A stretch of DNA of 64,000 bases from Sulfolobus tengchongensis (GCF_036967215.1 NZ_CP146016.1:896501-960500), one strand, 5' to 3'; numbered from the stretch's first letter, positions 24,663 through 34,438 are shown. Notes: a model not told the origin generated them from the sequence alone. Made by a program: numbers and translations.

Positions 24663-26318
24663 GTGACAATAGCGATATTTATGGAAAATTATAAGCCAGT
24701 GTGGCTGAAAGGTGCAATAATCTTAGCCGTAAATCTAATAGATAGCGGATACACTCCAGTGGCAGTTGGATTGGGAGAAAGGGATTTCTACGTAGACGTA
24801 AAGTCAGATACTAGTATTACCCTAGATGAGGTAAAGAAGGCTATTAAAGATAATGCGATAAATGTGAGCATCGAGAATGGTCAAATTATATATAAGGGTA
24901 ATAAGATTGCAATAGCTGAAAATCAAATTTCTATTCCATTGAACGCAAATCCCAAATATTTCGAAATATTGAACATATCAACTCATCATCCTAATCCAAA
25001 CGAGCAATACGTTAGGATCAGAGGAGTAGCATTTGAGACTGAGGAGCAACTAAAGGATTATTTAAACTGGTTAGAGAAAGCAGAGGAAACTGATCATAGG
25101 CTAATTGGTGAAAGACTAGATCTCTTCAGCTTTCATGAAGAAGCTGGATCAGGATTAGTATTATTTCATCCTAAGGGCCAGATAATTAGGAACGAGCTGA
25201 TCAATTTCATGAGAGAGATAAATGATAGCATGGGGTATCAAGAAGTTTACACTAGCCATGTATATAAGACCGATTTATGGAAAATATCTGGTCATTATAC
25301 CCTTTATAGAGACAAACTCATAGTCTTCAATATGGAAGGAGACGAATACGGAGTTAAGCCAATGAACTGTCCTGCACATATACTAATCTATAAATCTAAA
25401 CCTAGGACATACCGTGACTTGCCAATAAGGTTTTCAGAATTTGGACACGTATATAGATGGGAAAAGAAGGGAGAATTGTATGGACTATTAAGAGTTAGGG
25501 GTTTTGTACAAGATGATGGGCACATATTCCTTAGAGAAGATCAAATAAAAGACGAGGTAAAAATGCTTATTAGAAAAACATTGGAAGTATGGGAAAAATT
25601 CGGTTTTAAGGGAGAAGATATTAAGGCTTATCTAAGTACAAGGCCAGATGAAAGTATAGGTTCTGACGAATTATGGGAAAAAGCAACTAACGCATTAATG
25701 AGCGCAATGCAAGAACTAGGGATGAAGTTTGACGTTAAGGAAAAAGAGGGTGCGTTCTATGGACCAAAGATCGATTTTGAGATAAGGGATAGCTTAGGCA
25801 GATGGTGGCAGTTATCTACGATACAAGTTGACTTCAATTTACCCGAGAGGTTTAAGTTAGAGTATATAGATAAGGACGGAAGCAAGAAGAGACCAGTAAT
25901 GGTTCATAGAGCCATATATGGTTCCATAGATAGGTTTGTTGCAATACTTCTTGAACACTTCAAAGGTAAATTGCCAACTTGGTTGAGCCCAATACAGGTA
26001 AAGGTCCTTCCAATAACTGATGAAGTGAACGAATATGCTGAAAGAGTTCTAGGAGAATTAAGGAAAAATAGAATAAGATGTGAGATAGATTACGCAGGAG
26101 AAACATTAAGTAAGAGAATAAAGAGTGCATACGATCAAGGTGTACCTTATATATTAATAGTCGGTAAAAAAGAAGCTAATGAAGGAACTGTAACTATTAG
26201 AGCTAGGGGAAATGTAGAGGTTCGGAATATCAAATTTGAGAAGTTCCTAGAGGTGTTAAAAGTTGAGATCGCGCAGAGAAACGTCGAACAAAGTACAATA
26301 AAAGTTTTAAAGTCGTGA
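24663..26318 (+). CDS. thrS: Threonyl-tRNA synthetase, catalytic type without bacterial editing domain
   Basis: Class II aminoacyl-tRNA synthetase of 551 residues. Zinc and threonine-binding residues are C236 (MNCPAH), H287 (DDGHIF) and H415 (VHRAIYGS). Motif 2 is [20 protein letters not shown], and the anticodon-binding domain starts near residue 432. The bacterial N2 editing domain with its HxxxH site is missing; the first 140 residues are a short unrelated region. Sulfolobales are known to split catalysis and editing between two ThrRS proteins, and this is the catalytic one. The GTG at 24663 gives [14 protein letters not shown]. The gene is divergent from the glycosyltransferase. Confidence 0.93.
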   Translation: MTIAIFMENYKPVWLKGAIILAVNLIDSGYTPVAVGLGERDFYVDVKSDTSITLDEVKKAIKDNAINVSIENGQIIYKGNKIAIAENQISIPLNANPKYFEILNISTHHPNPNEQYVRIRGVAFETEEQLKDYLNWLEKAEETDHRLIGERLDLFSFHEEAGSGLVLFHPKGQIIRNELINFMREINDSMGYQEVYTSHVYKTDLWKISGHYTLYRDKLIVFNMEGDEYGVKPMNCPAHILIYKSKPRTYRDLPIRFSEFGHVYRWEKKGELYGLLRVRGFVQDDGHIFLREDQIKDEVKMLIRKTLEVWEKFGFKGEDIKAYLSTRPDESIGSDELWEKATNALMSAMQELGMKFDVKEKEGAFYGPKIDFEIRDSLGRWWQLSTIQVDFNLPERFKLEYIDKDGSKKRPVMVHRAIYGSIDRFVAILLEHFKGKLPTWLSPIQVKVLPITDEVNEYAERVLGELRKNRIRCEIDYAGETLSKRIKSAYDQGVPYILIVGKKEANEGTVTIRARGNVEVRNIKFEKFLEVLKVEIAQRNVEQSTIKVLKS

Positions 26319-26352
26319 AAGTTTTTTAGTGTAAGAATCTAAGTTTCTTCTT

Positions 26353-26817
26353 GTGATAGTTTACGGTCTATATAAGAGCCCTTTAGGATATATCACAGTT
26401 GCCAAAGACGATAAGGGATTTATAATGTTAGATTTTTGTAATTGTGTAGAAGAGGAATCTAGAGATGATAACAGTTTTACTGATTTCTTTCATAAGTTAG
26501 ATCTTTATTTTGAAGGAAAGCCCGTTGATCTAAGAGAGCCAATTAGCATAAAGACTTATCCGTTTAGGTTAGCCACGTTTAAGGAGGTTATGAAGATACC
26601 GTGGGGTAAAGTTAAGACTTATAAACAAATTGCCGATGCTCTAGGGACTTCCCCTAGGGCAGTAGGAATGGCTTTATCCAAAAATCCAGTACTTTTAATA
26701 ATACCGTGTCATAGAGTAATTGCTGAAAAGGGACTTGGTGGATATTCTAGAGGAGTTAACTTAAAGAAGGCGTTATTAGAACTAGAAGGTGTTAATATTA
26801 TCGATAATTCCAGCTAA
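26353..26817 (+). CDS. ogt: Methylated-DNA-protein cysteine methyltransferase
   Basis: O6-alkylguanine-DNA alkyltransferase of 154 residues, which removes O6-alkyl groups in a single-turnover reaction. The acceptor is C119 in IPCHRVI, the position known for the well-studied S. solfataricus protein. The helix-turn-helix with the arginine finger (SPRAVGMALSKNP) is at residues 100-112. The short N-terminal domain has a CNC cluster near residues 29-31. The GTG at 26353 gives MIVYGLYKSPLGY, as in relatives. It lies 34 bp after thrS on the same strand. Its end is a few residues longer than the S. solfataricus protein as I remember it. Confidence 0.95.
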   Translation: MIVYGLYKSPLGYITVAKDDKGFIMLDFCNCVEEESRDDNSFTDFFHKLDLYFEGKPVDLREPISIKTYPFRLATFKEVMKIPWGKVKTYKQIADALGTSPRAVGMALSKNPVLLIIPCHRVIAEKGLGGYSRGVNLKKALLELEGVNIIDNSS

Positions 26818-26870
26818 GATCATGAAAAAGTTACGAAAATGTTTATTAAACTAATACTGATATATTATTT

Positions 26871-27575
26871 ATGCATGCGGTAATTTTGGCTGGAGGTTAT
26901 GGTAAAAGATTAAGACCTTTAACTGATGATAAACCTAAACCTTTAATTGAAATAGCTGGAAGACCGATTATTGAGTGGCAAATCTCGTGGCTTAAACAAT
27001 TCGGAATAACATCTTTTGTAATACTAACCGGATATAAATGGGAGGTTCTTGTAAAGTGGTTAAGTGAGAATGAAAGGAGATTAGGGATCTCGACTTACTT
27101 TTCAATAGAGGAGGAACCTTTAGGTACTGGAGGAGCATTAAAGAAAGTAGAAAAGCTACTTAGTGATGAGGAAGCATTCATAGTTGCTAATGGAGACATA
27201 CTTACTAACTTAGATATAAGTAAGATGAGATTAACAAGCGAAAGCGTTATGGCCATGTCTTTAGTCCCTCTTAAAAGTCCATATGGAATAGTTGAGACTC
27301 GTGATGATAAAATAGTAGAATTTAAGGAGAAGCCCATTCTAGAGAATTATTGGATAAATGCGGGAATTTACATGATGAGCAACAAAATCTTTAAGTATTT
27401 ACCAGAGAAAGGCGACATGGAGAAGACCACATTTCCCAAACTGGCTCGAGAGTCCTTACTATTAGGAGTCAAGTATAATAATGTCTATTGGAGATCAATA
27501 GATTCCATAAAAGATATAGAGGAGGCTTCAGAGGATTTATTAAAAATGAGGAGTGGGCTGAGCACTGAGAAGTGA
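26871..27575 (+). CDS. Sugar-1-phosphate nucleotidyltransferase
   Basis: GT-A fold nucleotidyltransferase of 234 residues. The signature [20 protein letters not shown] is at residues 6-25, the metal-binding NGD is near 104 (IVANGDIL), and [13 protein letters not shown] is near 82. It forms NDP-sugars from sugar-1-phosphates. It lacks the left-handed beta-helix acetyltransferase domain of longer archaeal homologs. Closest in appearance are mannose-1-phosphate guanylyltransferase and glucose-1-phosphate thymidylyltransferase; sequence alone does not settle the sugar. The ATG at 26871 gives MHAVILAGG. Confidence 0.88.
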   Translation: MHAVILAGGYGKRLRPLTDDKPKPLIEIAGRPIIEWQISWLKQFGITSFVILTGYKWEVLVKWLSENERRLGISTYFSIEEEPLGTGGALKKVEKLLSDEEAFIVANGDILTNLDISKMRLTSESVMAMSLVPLKSPYGIVETRDDKIVEFKEKPILENYWINAGIYMMSNKIFKYLPEKGDMEKTTFPKLARESLLLGVKYNNVYWRSIDSIKDIEEASEDLLKMRSGLSTEK

Positions 27576-27594
27576 GGATCAAACCCGCGCCTGA

Positions 27595-27807
27595 TTAATA
27601 AACTAAGGTAACTTCTCCATCTTCCTCACTATCTTCAGCTAACCACTTTCTTATAGTCTCTTTAACGCCTAGCTCCTTTATGTCCCTCAATAATTTATCC
27701 CTTAACTTTCTTATTACCAATTCCCTACAGTCATCCGGTATGTTTTCTTCTATTATTAAAAATATTTGCTTTATTATTTTTACTTCATCCTCTTTTTCTT
27801 CCACCAT
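27595..27807 (-). CDS. Small acidic helical protein
   Basis: A 70-residue protein rich in Glu and Lys, predicted helical throughout (IIKQIFLIIEENIPDDCREL then VIRKLRDKLLRDIKELGVKE), ending in acidic SEEDGEVTLVY. No family recognised. The ATG at 27807 lies 35 bp downstream of the next minus-strand direction gene, sir2 end at 27842, so they may share a transcript. The base and codon use look coding. Confidence 0.6.
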   Translation of the reverse strand: MVEEKEDEVKIIKQIFLIIEENIPDDCRELVIRKLRDKLLRDIKELGVKETIRKWLAEDSEEDGEVTLVY

Positions 27808-27841
27808 GATATTAGGATAAGTTTAAAAATAATAGTGAGAG

Positions 27842-28585
27842 CTATGAAACTAATTTACTCTTAACAATATCAACAATTTTAGGCAGAGAAACTTCAACAG
27901 GTTCCCTTATTACATAGTCAGCTACATTGTCTAGGGGAGTCTCTTCCATATTTAAAATTATCAATTTCCCTCCTCTCTCTTTCACGACTTGAGGAATTAA
28001 ATTGGCTGGATAAACTGTTAATGATGACCCAATAGACAAAACTAAATCAGAGTCATAAGCTATGCTCAGTGCTTCGTATATGTTCTTAACGGGTTCCCCA
28101 AAGAGAACTACGTCTGGTCTTATTATGCCCCCACATTCACACTTAGGTGGAATATTACCACTTTCTACCATTTTCAAGACTAGTGAGGAATCATAAACTT
28201 TTAAACAAGACGCACAATATGATCTCCTCATAGTCCCATGGAGTTCTATAACATTTCTAGATCCAGCTTTCTGATGTAAACCATCTATATTTTGAGTTAT
28301 TATAGCCTTTATTAGACCCATTTTTTCTAATTCAGCCAAGGCATAATGAGCTTTATTTGGTTGAGCATCAAACAATCCCCTCATTCTTAGAGAGTAAAAC
28401 TCCCAAAAACCTTTAGGATCTTTTTCGAAGTACTCTATGGTAGCGAGTTCCGGGGAATACTTCTTCCACAATCCTTGGGGGCCTCTAAAATCGGGTATTC
28501 CAGAGGCGGTACTAATTCCTGCCCCAGTAAAGGCTATACCATAAGTTGATGAAAATATTTCCTCAGCTATCTTCTCATACTCCAT
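27842..28585 (-). CDS. cobB: NAD-dependent protein deacetylase, Sir2 family
   Basis: Sirtuin of 247 residues. The NAD-binding motifs GAGISTASGIPDFRG (21-35) and TQNIDGLHQKAG (97-108) are intact, with catalytic H116 (ELHGT). The structural zinc cysteines are C124, C127, C149 and C151. In Sulfolobus the Sir2 enzyme is known to deacylate the chromatin protein Alba, so a role in chromatin and metabolism is expected. The ATG is at 28585 (MEYEKIAEEIF). It is followed by a small helical protein gene. No transmembrane or targeting sequence is present. Confidence 0.95.
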   Translation of the reverse strand: MEYEKIAEEIFSSTYGIAFTGAGISTASGIPDFRGPQGLWKKYSPELATIEYFEKDPKGFWEFYSLRMRGLFDAQPNKAHYALAELEKMGLIKAIITQNIDGLHQKAGSRNVIELHGTMRRSYCASCLKVYDSSLVLKMVESGNIPPKCECGGIIRPDVVLFGEPVKNIYEALSIAYDSDLVLSIGSSLTVYPANLIPQVVKERGGKLIILNMEETPLDNVADYVIREPVEVSLPKIVDIVKSKLVS

Positions 28586-28763
28586 ATTATAATCTTCTCA
28601 CTAGAAAGTAATAAAGCCTAACAGTATGTGAATTCGAAGAAAAAATCTATAATCTAGTTTCGGCATAGCTTTACGAATGGGGACTTTTACTCCCTTACAG
28701 ACAAAAAGAGCTAAAATTTCATTAGGAGAAAAATAGTTGAATAAAAAATAATAAATTAAATTT

Positions 28764-30287
28764 TCATCCCTTTAGTTCTTCTGCTGATATGTTACTTTTA
28801 GTCTTATATCCCGCAGCTCTAGCTATTAACGTACCAACCACTGAAACTACTAGATTTAATGCTAATGCAGTAATTGCAGCGTATAACAACCCAAATGGTG
28901 ATGGATATAATGCTGTAGCACGAGGTAGCCCAAAAGTTGCAAACATATATGTTCCGCTTATCATACCAGTTGCCCAGCCGGCAGTAAGCGCCCATGGATT
29001 AAACCAGTCAGTATACAGTCCAAGAAATACTGCCGGAAGAGTCTGTGTTATAATTATTCCTCCTAATAATTGTAGATTAATAGCATATGTTGAAGGCACT
29101 AAGAATACGAACGCTAGGGCTATAAACTTTATAACGGCAGATATCCATTTAGCTAGGCTAGTCTCGCCTTTAGGAGTAATACTGGGTTTAACTTCCTTTA
29201 TCACATTCCTTACTAGTAGATTAGCAGATGCTATTGCCATTATGGCAGCTGGGACTAAACCGCCAACAAATATACCTAGCAGCATTATACCAGCTGCCCA
29301 ATCTGGCATGGTTGACACTACAAGTGCGGGAACAGCCAGAGCTCCACCGTATTTAGTTACTACATTTAGCGCACTGGGGACTGCAAAAACTAAAATGCCA
29401 AATAGTGCTATTATGGCCAAGCCGATACCGTAAATCGGTAATAACGCTGTACTGTACATTAACTTGTTCTTGTCGTCTGCACTTAATGACCCATTTATGG
29501 CATGTGGATAAAGATATAGCGCTAACGCACTGCCAAAAAATAGACTCCAATAGGCTAGTTGTAAATTACTTGGGAGTACGCTATATTTTGCTAATTGAGC
29601 TGAGTTCATTACACTAAAGGCGTGTGTAAATCCACCATACTGTAGTGGTACGATTACAATTATAGATATAACGGTTATCCAAATTAGTATATCTTTAAAT
29701 ACCCCAGTTAACGCTGCACCCCTAAGTCCGCTAGTATATGTAAATGCTGCGAGTATTATAAAGGCAATTATTAATGAAATTTCAGATACTAGAGCTTCAT
29801 TACCCATACCTAAAAGCATCATTTGTAAAACTGACTTCATACCTACTATCTGCAACGCTATATATGGTAACTCGGCAACTACTCCGGTTAAGGCTACTAG
29901 AACAGCCAGGATTCTACTGTTAAACCTATCTTTTACGAAGTCAGCGGCTGTAACATAGCCTCTATTTCTAGATACTGCCCATAATCTTGGCATAGTTAAC
30001 ATAGCTATTGCGAACGTTAGGGAAACATATGGTACTGCGAAAAAGTATATAGCACCTTTAGCGTAAAGACTAGAAGGTACTGCGATGAAAGTATAAGCCG
30101 TGTATAGATCTGCACCCATTAAGAACCAAATCAGAATAGTACCTAATCTTCTTCCTGCTAATCCCCATTCATGAAGTAAATCTAGATTTCCCTTTCTCCA
30201 ATAAGCTCCGTAAAAGCCAAGAAAAATGAATATTACGAATAGTACTATGAAAGATATTATACCAGCTAGCCCTAACATCCTACTCAC
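28764..30287 (-). CDS. Sodium:solute symporter family (SSF) transporter
   Basis: Integral membrane protein of 507 residues with about 13 transmembrane helices, of the SSF family (LeuT fold). The first helices ([20 protein letters not shown] then GLAGRRLG) and the [10 protein letters not shown] segment are typical for monocarboxylate and acetate-type members such as MctC. Substrate is probably a short organic acid, from family resemblance. The GTG at 30287 overlaps the stop of the DUF3311 gene by four bases (GTGA), so translation is coupled. A long antisense open frame inside it (28789-29433) is a by-product of its composition. Confidence 0.88.
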   Translation of the reverse strand: MSRMLGLAGIISFIVLFVIFIFLGFYGAYWRKGNLDLLHEWGLAGRRLGTILIWFLMGADLYTAYTFIAVPSSLYAKGAIYFFAVPYVSLTFAIAMLTMPRLWAVSRNRGYVTAADFVKDRFNSRILAVLVALTGVVAELPYIALQIVGMKSVLQMMLLGMGNEALVSEISLIIAFIILAAFTYTSGLRGAALTGVFKDILIWITVISIIVIVPLQYGGFTHAFSVMNSAQLAKYSVLPSNLQLAYWSLFFGSALALYLYPHAINGSLSADDKNKLMYSTALLPIYGIGLAIIALFGILVFAVPSALNVVTKYGGALAVPALVVSTMPDWAAGIMLLGIFVGGLVPAAIMAIASANLLVRNVIKEVKPSITPKGETSLAKWISAVIKFIALAFVFLVPSTYAINLQLLGGIIITQTLPAVFLGLYTDWFNPWALTAGWATGMISGTYMFATFGLPRATALYPSPFGLLYAAITALALNLVVSVVGTLIARAAGYKTKSNISAEELKG

Positions 30288-30478
30288 CTTCTAGCGAGAA
30301 GAAGTGCAGCTATTGAAAAGAGTATTGTTGATATGGCAAGCCATAGTGTTTGATACCAGTAAAAGTACGGTAGGCCTCCTAGGTCCGGTTCCACTTTATT
30401 ATAGGTTGGTATTGCAAAATATGCTATAAATGGTATTACAATTAATATTCCAGCTAAAATAGTTCTACCGTTTACCAC
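30284..30478 (-). CDS. DUF3311-type small membrane protein
   Basis: A 64-residue protein with two transmembrane helices (about residues 5-24 and 43-61) joined by a loop [20 protein letters not shown], typical of DUF3311. Such proteins precede SSF symporters in many bacteria and archaea and probably act as small subunits. The ATG-proximal coding start is a GTG or TTG-type codon near 30478 ([10 protein letters not shown]). Its stop overlaps the symporter start by four bases. Confidence 0.8.
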   Translation of the reverse strand: MVNGRTILAGILIVIPFIAYFAIPTYNKVEPDLGGLPYFYWYQTLWLAISTILFSIAALLLARR

Positions 30479-30602
30479 TAATGATCACTAATTAGAGACA
30501 CAAAATTCACATATATAATTCTTTCTTTCATATTATTGCTTGAAACATTAAAGCATTTAAGAAAAGGTATTAATTATTATGAAAAGAAAACTGTGATGAT
30601 AA

Positions 30603-31334
30603 TTATCTTCTATACAATTGAGATAGAACGTACTCGGCTAGTTGGTTAATTTCTTTTGGCATAGGTAGTTCATTAAGTGAAGTATAAATTGCTTCTTTTT
30701 TAAATGGAATTTTAATTATTTTATCAGTTAAATCAACAATTTTACTAATATCTATTTCTTGTCTAGGATTATACATATTTATCACTGATGACAAGATGTT
30801 GAATCTGATTAAATCGCACCCTAAGGTGGCGGTCAATTCATTTTTCATATATTCTTCAAATATCCTCATGAATGCTATGCTTTCTTCTAATAGTATCTGA
30901 TTAGGAGGTAAAACCAGAATTGCGTTGTAATCTATTTTCTTCTCGTTAAGATAAATATAGTAAGCTTCGAGCTCATTATCTAAACAGACATCTGATGGTA
31001 TTGGAGGATTGTCGACGATCATAAGATCGTAATCCGTGAAATTACTGTACGCTTCAGCTAGTTTCTCTGGTTCTACGATTCTTATTTTTCTACTACAGCC
31101 CAAATTAATTACCGTTAAATTGTCTACATATTTAAAATAGTTTGATGAAAATGAATTTCCTAGTAGAAAAGATAACAAATTACCTTTTATATTATATATC
31201 TTGCTTAGTGTAGATGTTAAATCTTTATCAACCAATAATATCTTATGATTAGTGCTAAGTGCTTTTGACAAAAAATAAGCTATAAATGATTTCCCTACAC
31301 CTCCTTTAACGCTCACTATATCTAGTCTTTCCAT
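30603..31334 (-). CDS. MinD/ParA-like ATPase
   Basis: Deviant Walker ATPase of 243 residues. The N-terminus is MERLDIVSVKGGVGKSFIAY with the signature KGGVGKS, followed by ILLVDKDLTSTLSKI and the VDNPPIPSDV switch. ParA/MinD proteins dimerise on ATP and position DNA or protein complexes. I place the start at the ATG at 31334; an open frame continues to 31391 with an N-terminus untypical of the family. No ParB-like gene is adjacent. The gene is divergent from Sso10a, with a perfect inverted repeat between them, so a chromatin link is suggestive. The frameshifted gene at 8502-9117 is a paralog. Confidence 0.85.
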   Translation of the reverse strand: MERLDIVSVKGGVGKSFIAYFLSKALSTNHKILLVDKDLTSTLSKIYNIKGNLLSFLLGNSFSSNYFKYVDNLTVINLGCSRKIRIVEPEKLAEAYSNFTDYDLMIVDNPPIPSDVCLDNELEAYYIYLNEKKIDYNAILVLPPNQILLEESIAFMRIFEEYMKNELTATLGCDLIRFNILSSVINMYNPRQEIDISKIVDLTDKIIKIPFKKEAIYTSLNELPMPKEINQLAEYVLSQLYRR

Positions 31335-31372
31335 TCTTAGAAATATTTGATTATTGAAATTAAATAGTTTAG

Positions 31373-31396
31373 CACTTTTGCCAAGACGCAAAAGTG
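31373..31396. promoter_or_regulatory. Perfect 9-bp inverted repeat between ATPase and Sso10a genes
   Basis: Arms CACTTTTGC (31373-31381) and GCAAAAGTG (31388-31396) with a six-base spacer. It lies 39 bp before the ATPase start and about 80 bp before the Sso10a start, upstream of both putative promoters. It could be a shared operator; a hairpin in a longer ATPase transcript is the alternative. Confidence 0.6.
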
Positions 31397-31442
31397 AAGA
31401 TATGCCAAAGATAAAAGACTAGTCATACAGCGAGAATAAAGC

Positions 31443-31457
31443 AAAAGTTTATAAGTT
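31443..31457 (+). promoter_or_regulatory. Leaderless promoter of Sso10a
   Basis: The stretch AAAAGTTTATAAGTT contains a TATA box (TTTATAAG) preceded by an A-rich BRE-like segment. Its centre is about 26 nt before the ATG at 31478, predicting a transcript that begins at or next to the start codon. Confidence 0.65.
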
Positions 31458-31477
31458 AGAATGTATAGAAATCTCAC

Positions 31478-31774
31478 ATGGCCAAGAAAAGAAGCAAATT
31501 AGAAATCATACAAGCCATACTAGAAGCTTGTAAGGTTGGTTCTCCAAAGACAAGAATAATGTATGGTGCAAATCTAAGCTATGCTCTAACCGGAAGATAC
31601 ATAAAGATGTTAATGGATCTAGACATTATAAAACAAGAAGGCAAACAATACATGTTAACTAAAAAAGGCGAGGAACTATTAGAGGATATACGAAAATTCA
31701 ACGATATGAGAAAGCAAATGGATCAATTAAGAGAGAAAATAAATGGAGTACTATCCATAAAGCAACAACAATAA
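31478..31774 (+). CDS. sso10a: Sso10a-type DNA-binding chromatin protein
   Basis: Basic 98-residue protein nearly matching Sso10a as I remember it. The N-terminal winged helix-turn-helix is at residues 1-60 ([20 protein letters not shown] onward), and the long C-terminal helix (about 63-92) forms the antiparallel coiled coil that makes the dimer. Sso10a proteins are abundant and bend or bridge DNA. The leaderless ATG is at 31478. It is divergent from a MinD/ParA-like ATPase and converges with a winged-helix regulator. Sulfolobales have several paralogs. Confidence 0.93.
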   Translation: MAKKRSKLEIIQAILEACKVGSPKTRIMYGANLSYALTGRYIKMLMDLDIIKQEGKQYMLTKKGEELLEDIRKFNDMRKQMDQLREKINGVLSIKQQQ

Positions 31775-31794
31775 TCAAATAATTAAAAATTTTT

Positions 31795-32190
31795 TTACTT
31801 AATAGCAGATTTTTCTATTTGAACTCCCATTAGTTCAGCTATTTTTGATTTTAAGCCTTTTACTAACTGATCTAAATCATTTATCACTTTTTTACTTAAA
31901 CTTTCGAAATCAGTCCTATAAGTATACGCCCTCCTCCCTTTTTTAGAGACATCCATTTTTTCCTTAATTATTATACCTTTTTTCTCAAGATTTAGGATTG
32001 ATTTATTCACTACAGATTTAGTTATATTTAACTCCTTAGAAATATCTTCCATTGTTAATGGAGTTTGAGATTTAATTAGTAGTTTTAAAATTTCTATGTC
32101 TCTATCGGTAAGACCGTAAAGAAATTCTATTACGCTAAATACATTAGCTGTCCTACCATCGGGCATGCTTATTTCAGTTTTACCTTGCAT
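31795..32190 (-). CDS. Winged-helix transcriptional regulator, Lrs14-like
   Basis: A 131-residue protein with a winged helix (ISKELNITKSVVNKSILNL recognition region near residues 48-66, GRRAYTYRT wing near 86) and a C-terminal helix for dimerisation. The start MSMPDGRTANVFSVIEFLYG-like region and TDRDIEILKLL resemble Lrs14-type regulators of Sulfolobales, which affect biofilm formation and motility. I could not separate Lrs14 from other TrmB or MarR-like groups with certainty. The ATG is at 32190. It converges with Sso10a, with a T-rich stretch in the 20-bp gap that can end both transcripts. Confidence 0.78.
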   Translation of the reverse strand: MQGKTEISMPDGRTANVFSVIEFLYGLTDRDIEILKLLIKSQTPLTMEDISKELNITKSVVNKSILNLEKKGIIIKEKMDVSKKGRRAYTYRTDFESLSKKVINDLDQLVKGLKSKIAELMGVQIEKSAIK

Positions 32191-32276
32191 AAATAGAGGA
32201 TTTCATAAAACTCTTAAAAAACTTTTGGTAACTTGTAAACCGAATTTATAATGATAAAAGAGAATAGTTAAAAATA

Positions 32277-34112
32277 CTATAAAGGATTTAATGTTCCATT
32301 TCTTAATGCATATAAAGCCCTTATCAGTTCAGCATGACTCCACGCTAAGGGGGAAACAGATGGATAAGTGCCACTTTCACTAATCTGTTCCGGAATTATT
32401 CCAGTTGGAAGTGAATTTGAAATTACCCAATCTATTTTTTCCTTAGCTTTCTCCTTTTCACCCATTAATGAGTAAACCTCAGACAACCATAATGTTGATA
32501 TAAACCATACATTTGGATTGCTACCCTCTTTCAGATATAAATCGTTTTCATATCTAGCTAATCCTCCTTTAACGTTTAATTTCTCGACAACGGTGTTCAA
32601 ATTCTTGATAAATCGAGGATCATTTATAGGAATAACACCAAATATTGGCGCTAATAATGTGCTTGAATCGATTGTTTTATCTACATTGTAAATGTTACCA
32701 TCTTTAATTTGCAATGTTCTAGCGTAATGGTCGCCAACCCAAAAGAAATCTAACGATTGATACATCTGCCTTGCGACCCTCTCATACTTAGATGCTATAT
32801 CATCTTCTCCGAAAAACTTTGCGAAATTAGCTGCAGCTTTTAGACCTGCTATAACGGTTATAGTGGTGTAAAAATGAACTCCACTCCTCTCCTCCCACAA
32901 ATCAAAGGACGGAAGTGGTAAACCAGTTTCTTTATCCCTATAATTAACTAGGAAGTCGGCTATACCTTTCACCATGGGTCTATAGTAAGTTTTTATAAAA
33001 TCCACATCTTTCCATTTAGAAAAGTGGAACCAAAGTGCGTAGAGGAATAAAGCGCTCTCATCTTCCTGTATAGGCAAATAATCTAAAGTCCAAGGATGCC
33101 ATGTGGAGCCAAAGTGACCATCCACGGTGTACTTATGGAACAGAGCGTTATTTATTGTTACAAGTTTTTTAGTAAATTCAAAAAATTGTCTTGATTTATC
33201 AAAATAGCCCATCAATTCCAAAGCGGTGATGCAGAATGCTGCATCTCTATGCCATACATAATTATAAGTGTCCCTATTAAATCTCAGGATATCAGTATCC
33301 AATGATGCTATTATTGCACCGTTATTTTGAGCATGCGCTTGGAGAACTAGCAGACTTTTCTTTAAGGTTGAGCTATACTCGCCATAATCCTCCACCTTGC
33401 TTAACCACGCCTTCCAATAATCCTTAATCCTCTTCAGTAATAATTGAGGGGTTCTCTTTTTCACATAATCGTTTAAACGCCTTATTTCATCGTAGTTTTT
33501 ACCAGCCACTAACCAAATGTAGAAATCATTATACGCTTTGAAACTTACGGCAAAATCCACAGAGCCTTGAGAAATCGGATTACCTGAAAGTTCCCCATCC
33601 TCACAATCCTTCCACGTACCTAAGAGTCCCTTATACTCCTTAGTCCCCGTAGCATATTGATAAAATGGAATAGAGGAAGATACTAAAAACCATCTAGATC
33701 CCTTATATTGTATCATAGCCTCAGAATATGGGTCAAAAAGCGCTGTATCACCATCTGGATTACCTCCAACGTGAAAATCAAATGAAATAAATATTCTGAC
33801 ATCTTTATCATCGCCACCTTTTAATGAAACCTTTCTAATCCAAATATCATATGCCATGTCGATTGCGTCTTCTAGATAGAAATTGATATCCATGAAAGAG
33901 AACGTAGAGGAGACTGCAAAAGTATCATCAACGTAATTAATTTTAGGATTTAAATCTTGCAACCAACTGAACTTACCATTTACCCAAACTCCAAATCTTG
34001 ATCTATGCAGATTATTAGAAGTAGATAATGGCCAATACAATTCTCTAATTGCAAAACTACTATCATACAACATGGTTAACGTGCCATTACCGATAATTAA
34101 GTGCCTAGTCAT
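32277..34112 (-). CDS. Glycoside hydrolase family 15 (glucoamylase or trehalase)
   Basis: A 611-residue GH15 protein with an N-terminal beta-sandwich (about residues 1-230) and a C-terminal (alpha/alpha)6 catalytic domain. YVWHRDAAF near 290 forms part of the glucose subsite. The probable general acid glutamates are in DLWEERSGVHFYT (about 415), and the probable base is in IIPEQIS (about 578). No signal peptide is seen, so it works in the cytoplasm. GH15 members of Sulfolobales include glucoamylases and trehalases, and sequence alone does not decide here. The ATG is at 34112 (MTRHLIIGNGTLT). It is not clustered with other sugar genes. Confidence 0.88.
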   Translation of the reverse strand: MTRHLIIGNGTLTMLYDSSFAIRELYWPLSTSNNLHRSRFGVWVNGKFSWLQDLNPKINYVDDTFAVSSTFSFMDINFYLEDAIDMAYDIWIRKVSLKGGDDKDVRIFISFDFHVGGNPDGDTALFDPYSEAMIQYKGSRWFLVSSSIPFYQYATGTKEYKGLLGTWKDCEDGELSGNPISQGSVDFAVSFKAYNDFYIWLVAGKNYDEIRRLNDYVKKRTPQLLLKRIKDYWKAWLSKVEDYGEYSSTLKKSLLVLQAHAQNNGAIIASLDTDILRFNRDTYNYVWHRDAAFCITALELMGYFDKSRQFFEFTKKLVTINNALFHKYTVDGHFGSTWHPWTLDYLPIQEDESALFLYALWFHFSKWKDVDFIKTYYRPMVKGIADFLVNYRDKETGLPLPSFDLWEERSGVHFYTTITVIAGLKAAANFAKFFGEDDIASKYERVARQMYQSLDFFWVGDHYARTLQIKDGNIYNVDKTIDSSTLLAPIFGVIPINDPRFIKNLNTVVEKLNVKGGLARYENDLYLKEGSNPNVWFISTLWLSEVYSLMGEKEKAKEKIDWVISNSLPTGIIPEQISESGTYPSVSPLAWSHAELIRALYALRNGTLNPL

Positions 34113-34380
34113 AACATTTCTCTCTCAATCAGTACTTAATAAGCAATATTTAACTTACCATTGAATTGTCAAAAAGACTAACGTTGGCAATTCATTAGCT
34201 ATTATGCTAAACATAGAATATACCCATTACAAGGGTTAAATACAAAGTATATGAGATTCAATGAGACCCAAACCCTTTTAGATATTTAGAATAAAATTTT
34301 AAAATGAACCTTTAATGACCTTAGTTGAAGATCACCGTTTTATCATACGTGTGTTTCTTTATTATTATCCTCTTTATCCC
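34113..34380. other. Divergent intergenic region between GH15 and photolyase
   Basis: No gene seen in the 326 bp between the two starts. The bases 34256-34275 (ATTCAATGAGACCCAAACCC) are the exact reverse complement of 14001-14020. Promoter elements for the hydrolase should be near 34130-34150 (GTTAAATATTGC on the minus strand). The photolyase promoter and a palindrome lie to the right. Confidence 0.45.
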
Positions 34381-34416
34381 TTTTGTTAAATGTTCTTTAA
34401 CAAAAATCTTTATGTG
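34381..34416 (+). promoter_or_regulatory. Photolyase promoter with perfect 10-bp inverted repeat
   Basis: Arms TTTTGTTAAA (34381-34390) and TTTAACAAAA (34396-34405) are perfectly complementary with a five-base spacer TGTTC. Directly downstream, TTTATGTG (34409-34416) is a TATA-like box centred about 26 nt before the GTG at 34439. The palindrome thus abuts the BRE position, where a regulator could block or recruit TFB. Its sequence does not recall a motif I know. Confidence 0.7.
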
Positions 34417-34438
34417 AAGATCTAGCATACTATACCCA

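Noticed and set aside
27547-27590. Possible C/D box sRNA (ATGAGGA, CTGA, GTGAGGA, CTGA) at the end of the nucleotidyltransferase gene
   Set aside because: Both C boxes deviate (GAGGA for GATGA) and the first guide would be only five bases long, so the kink-turn and guide would not work; part of it is explained as coding sequence.
28789-29433. 214-residue plus-strand open frame
   Set aside because: It lies antisense to the SSF symporter and reflects its codon bias; the translated sequence is not protein-like.
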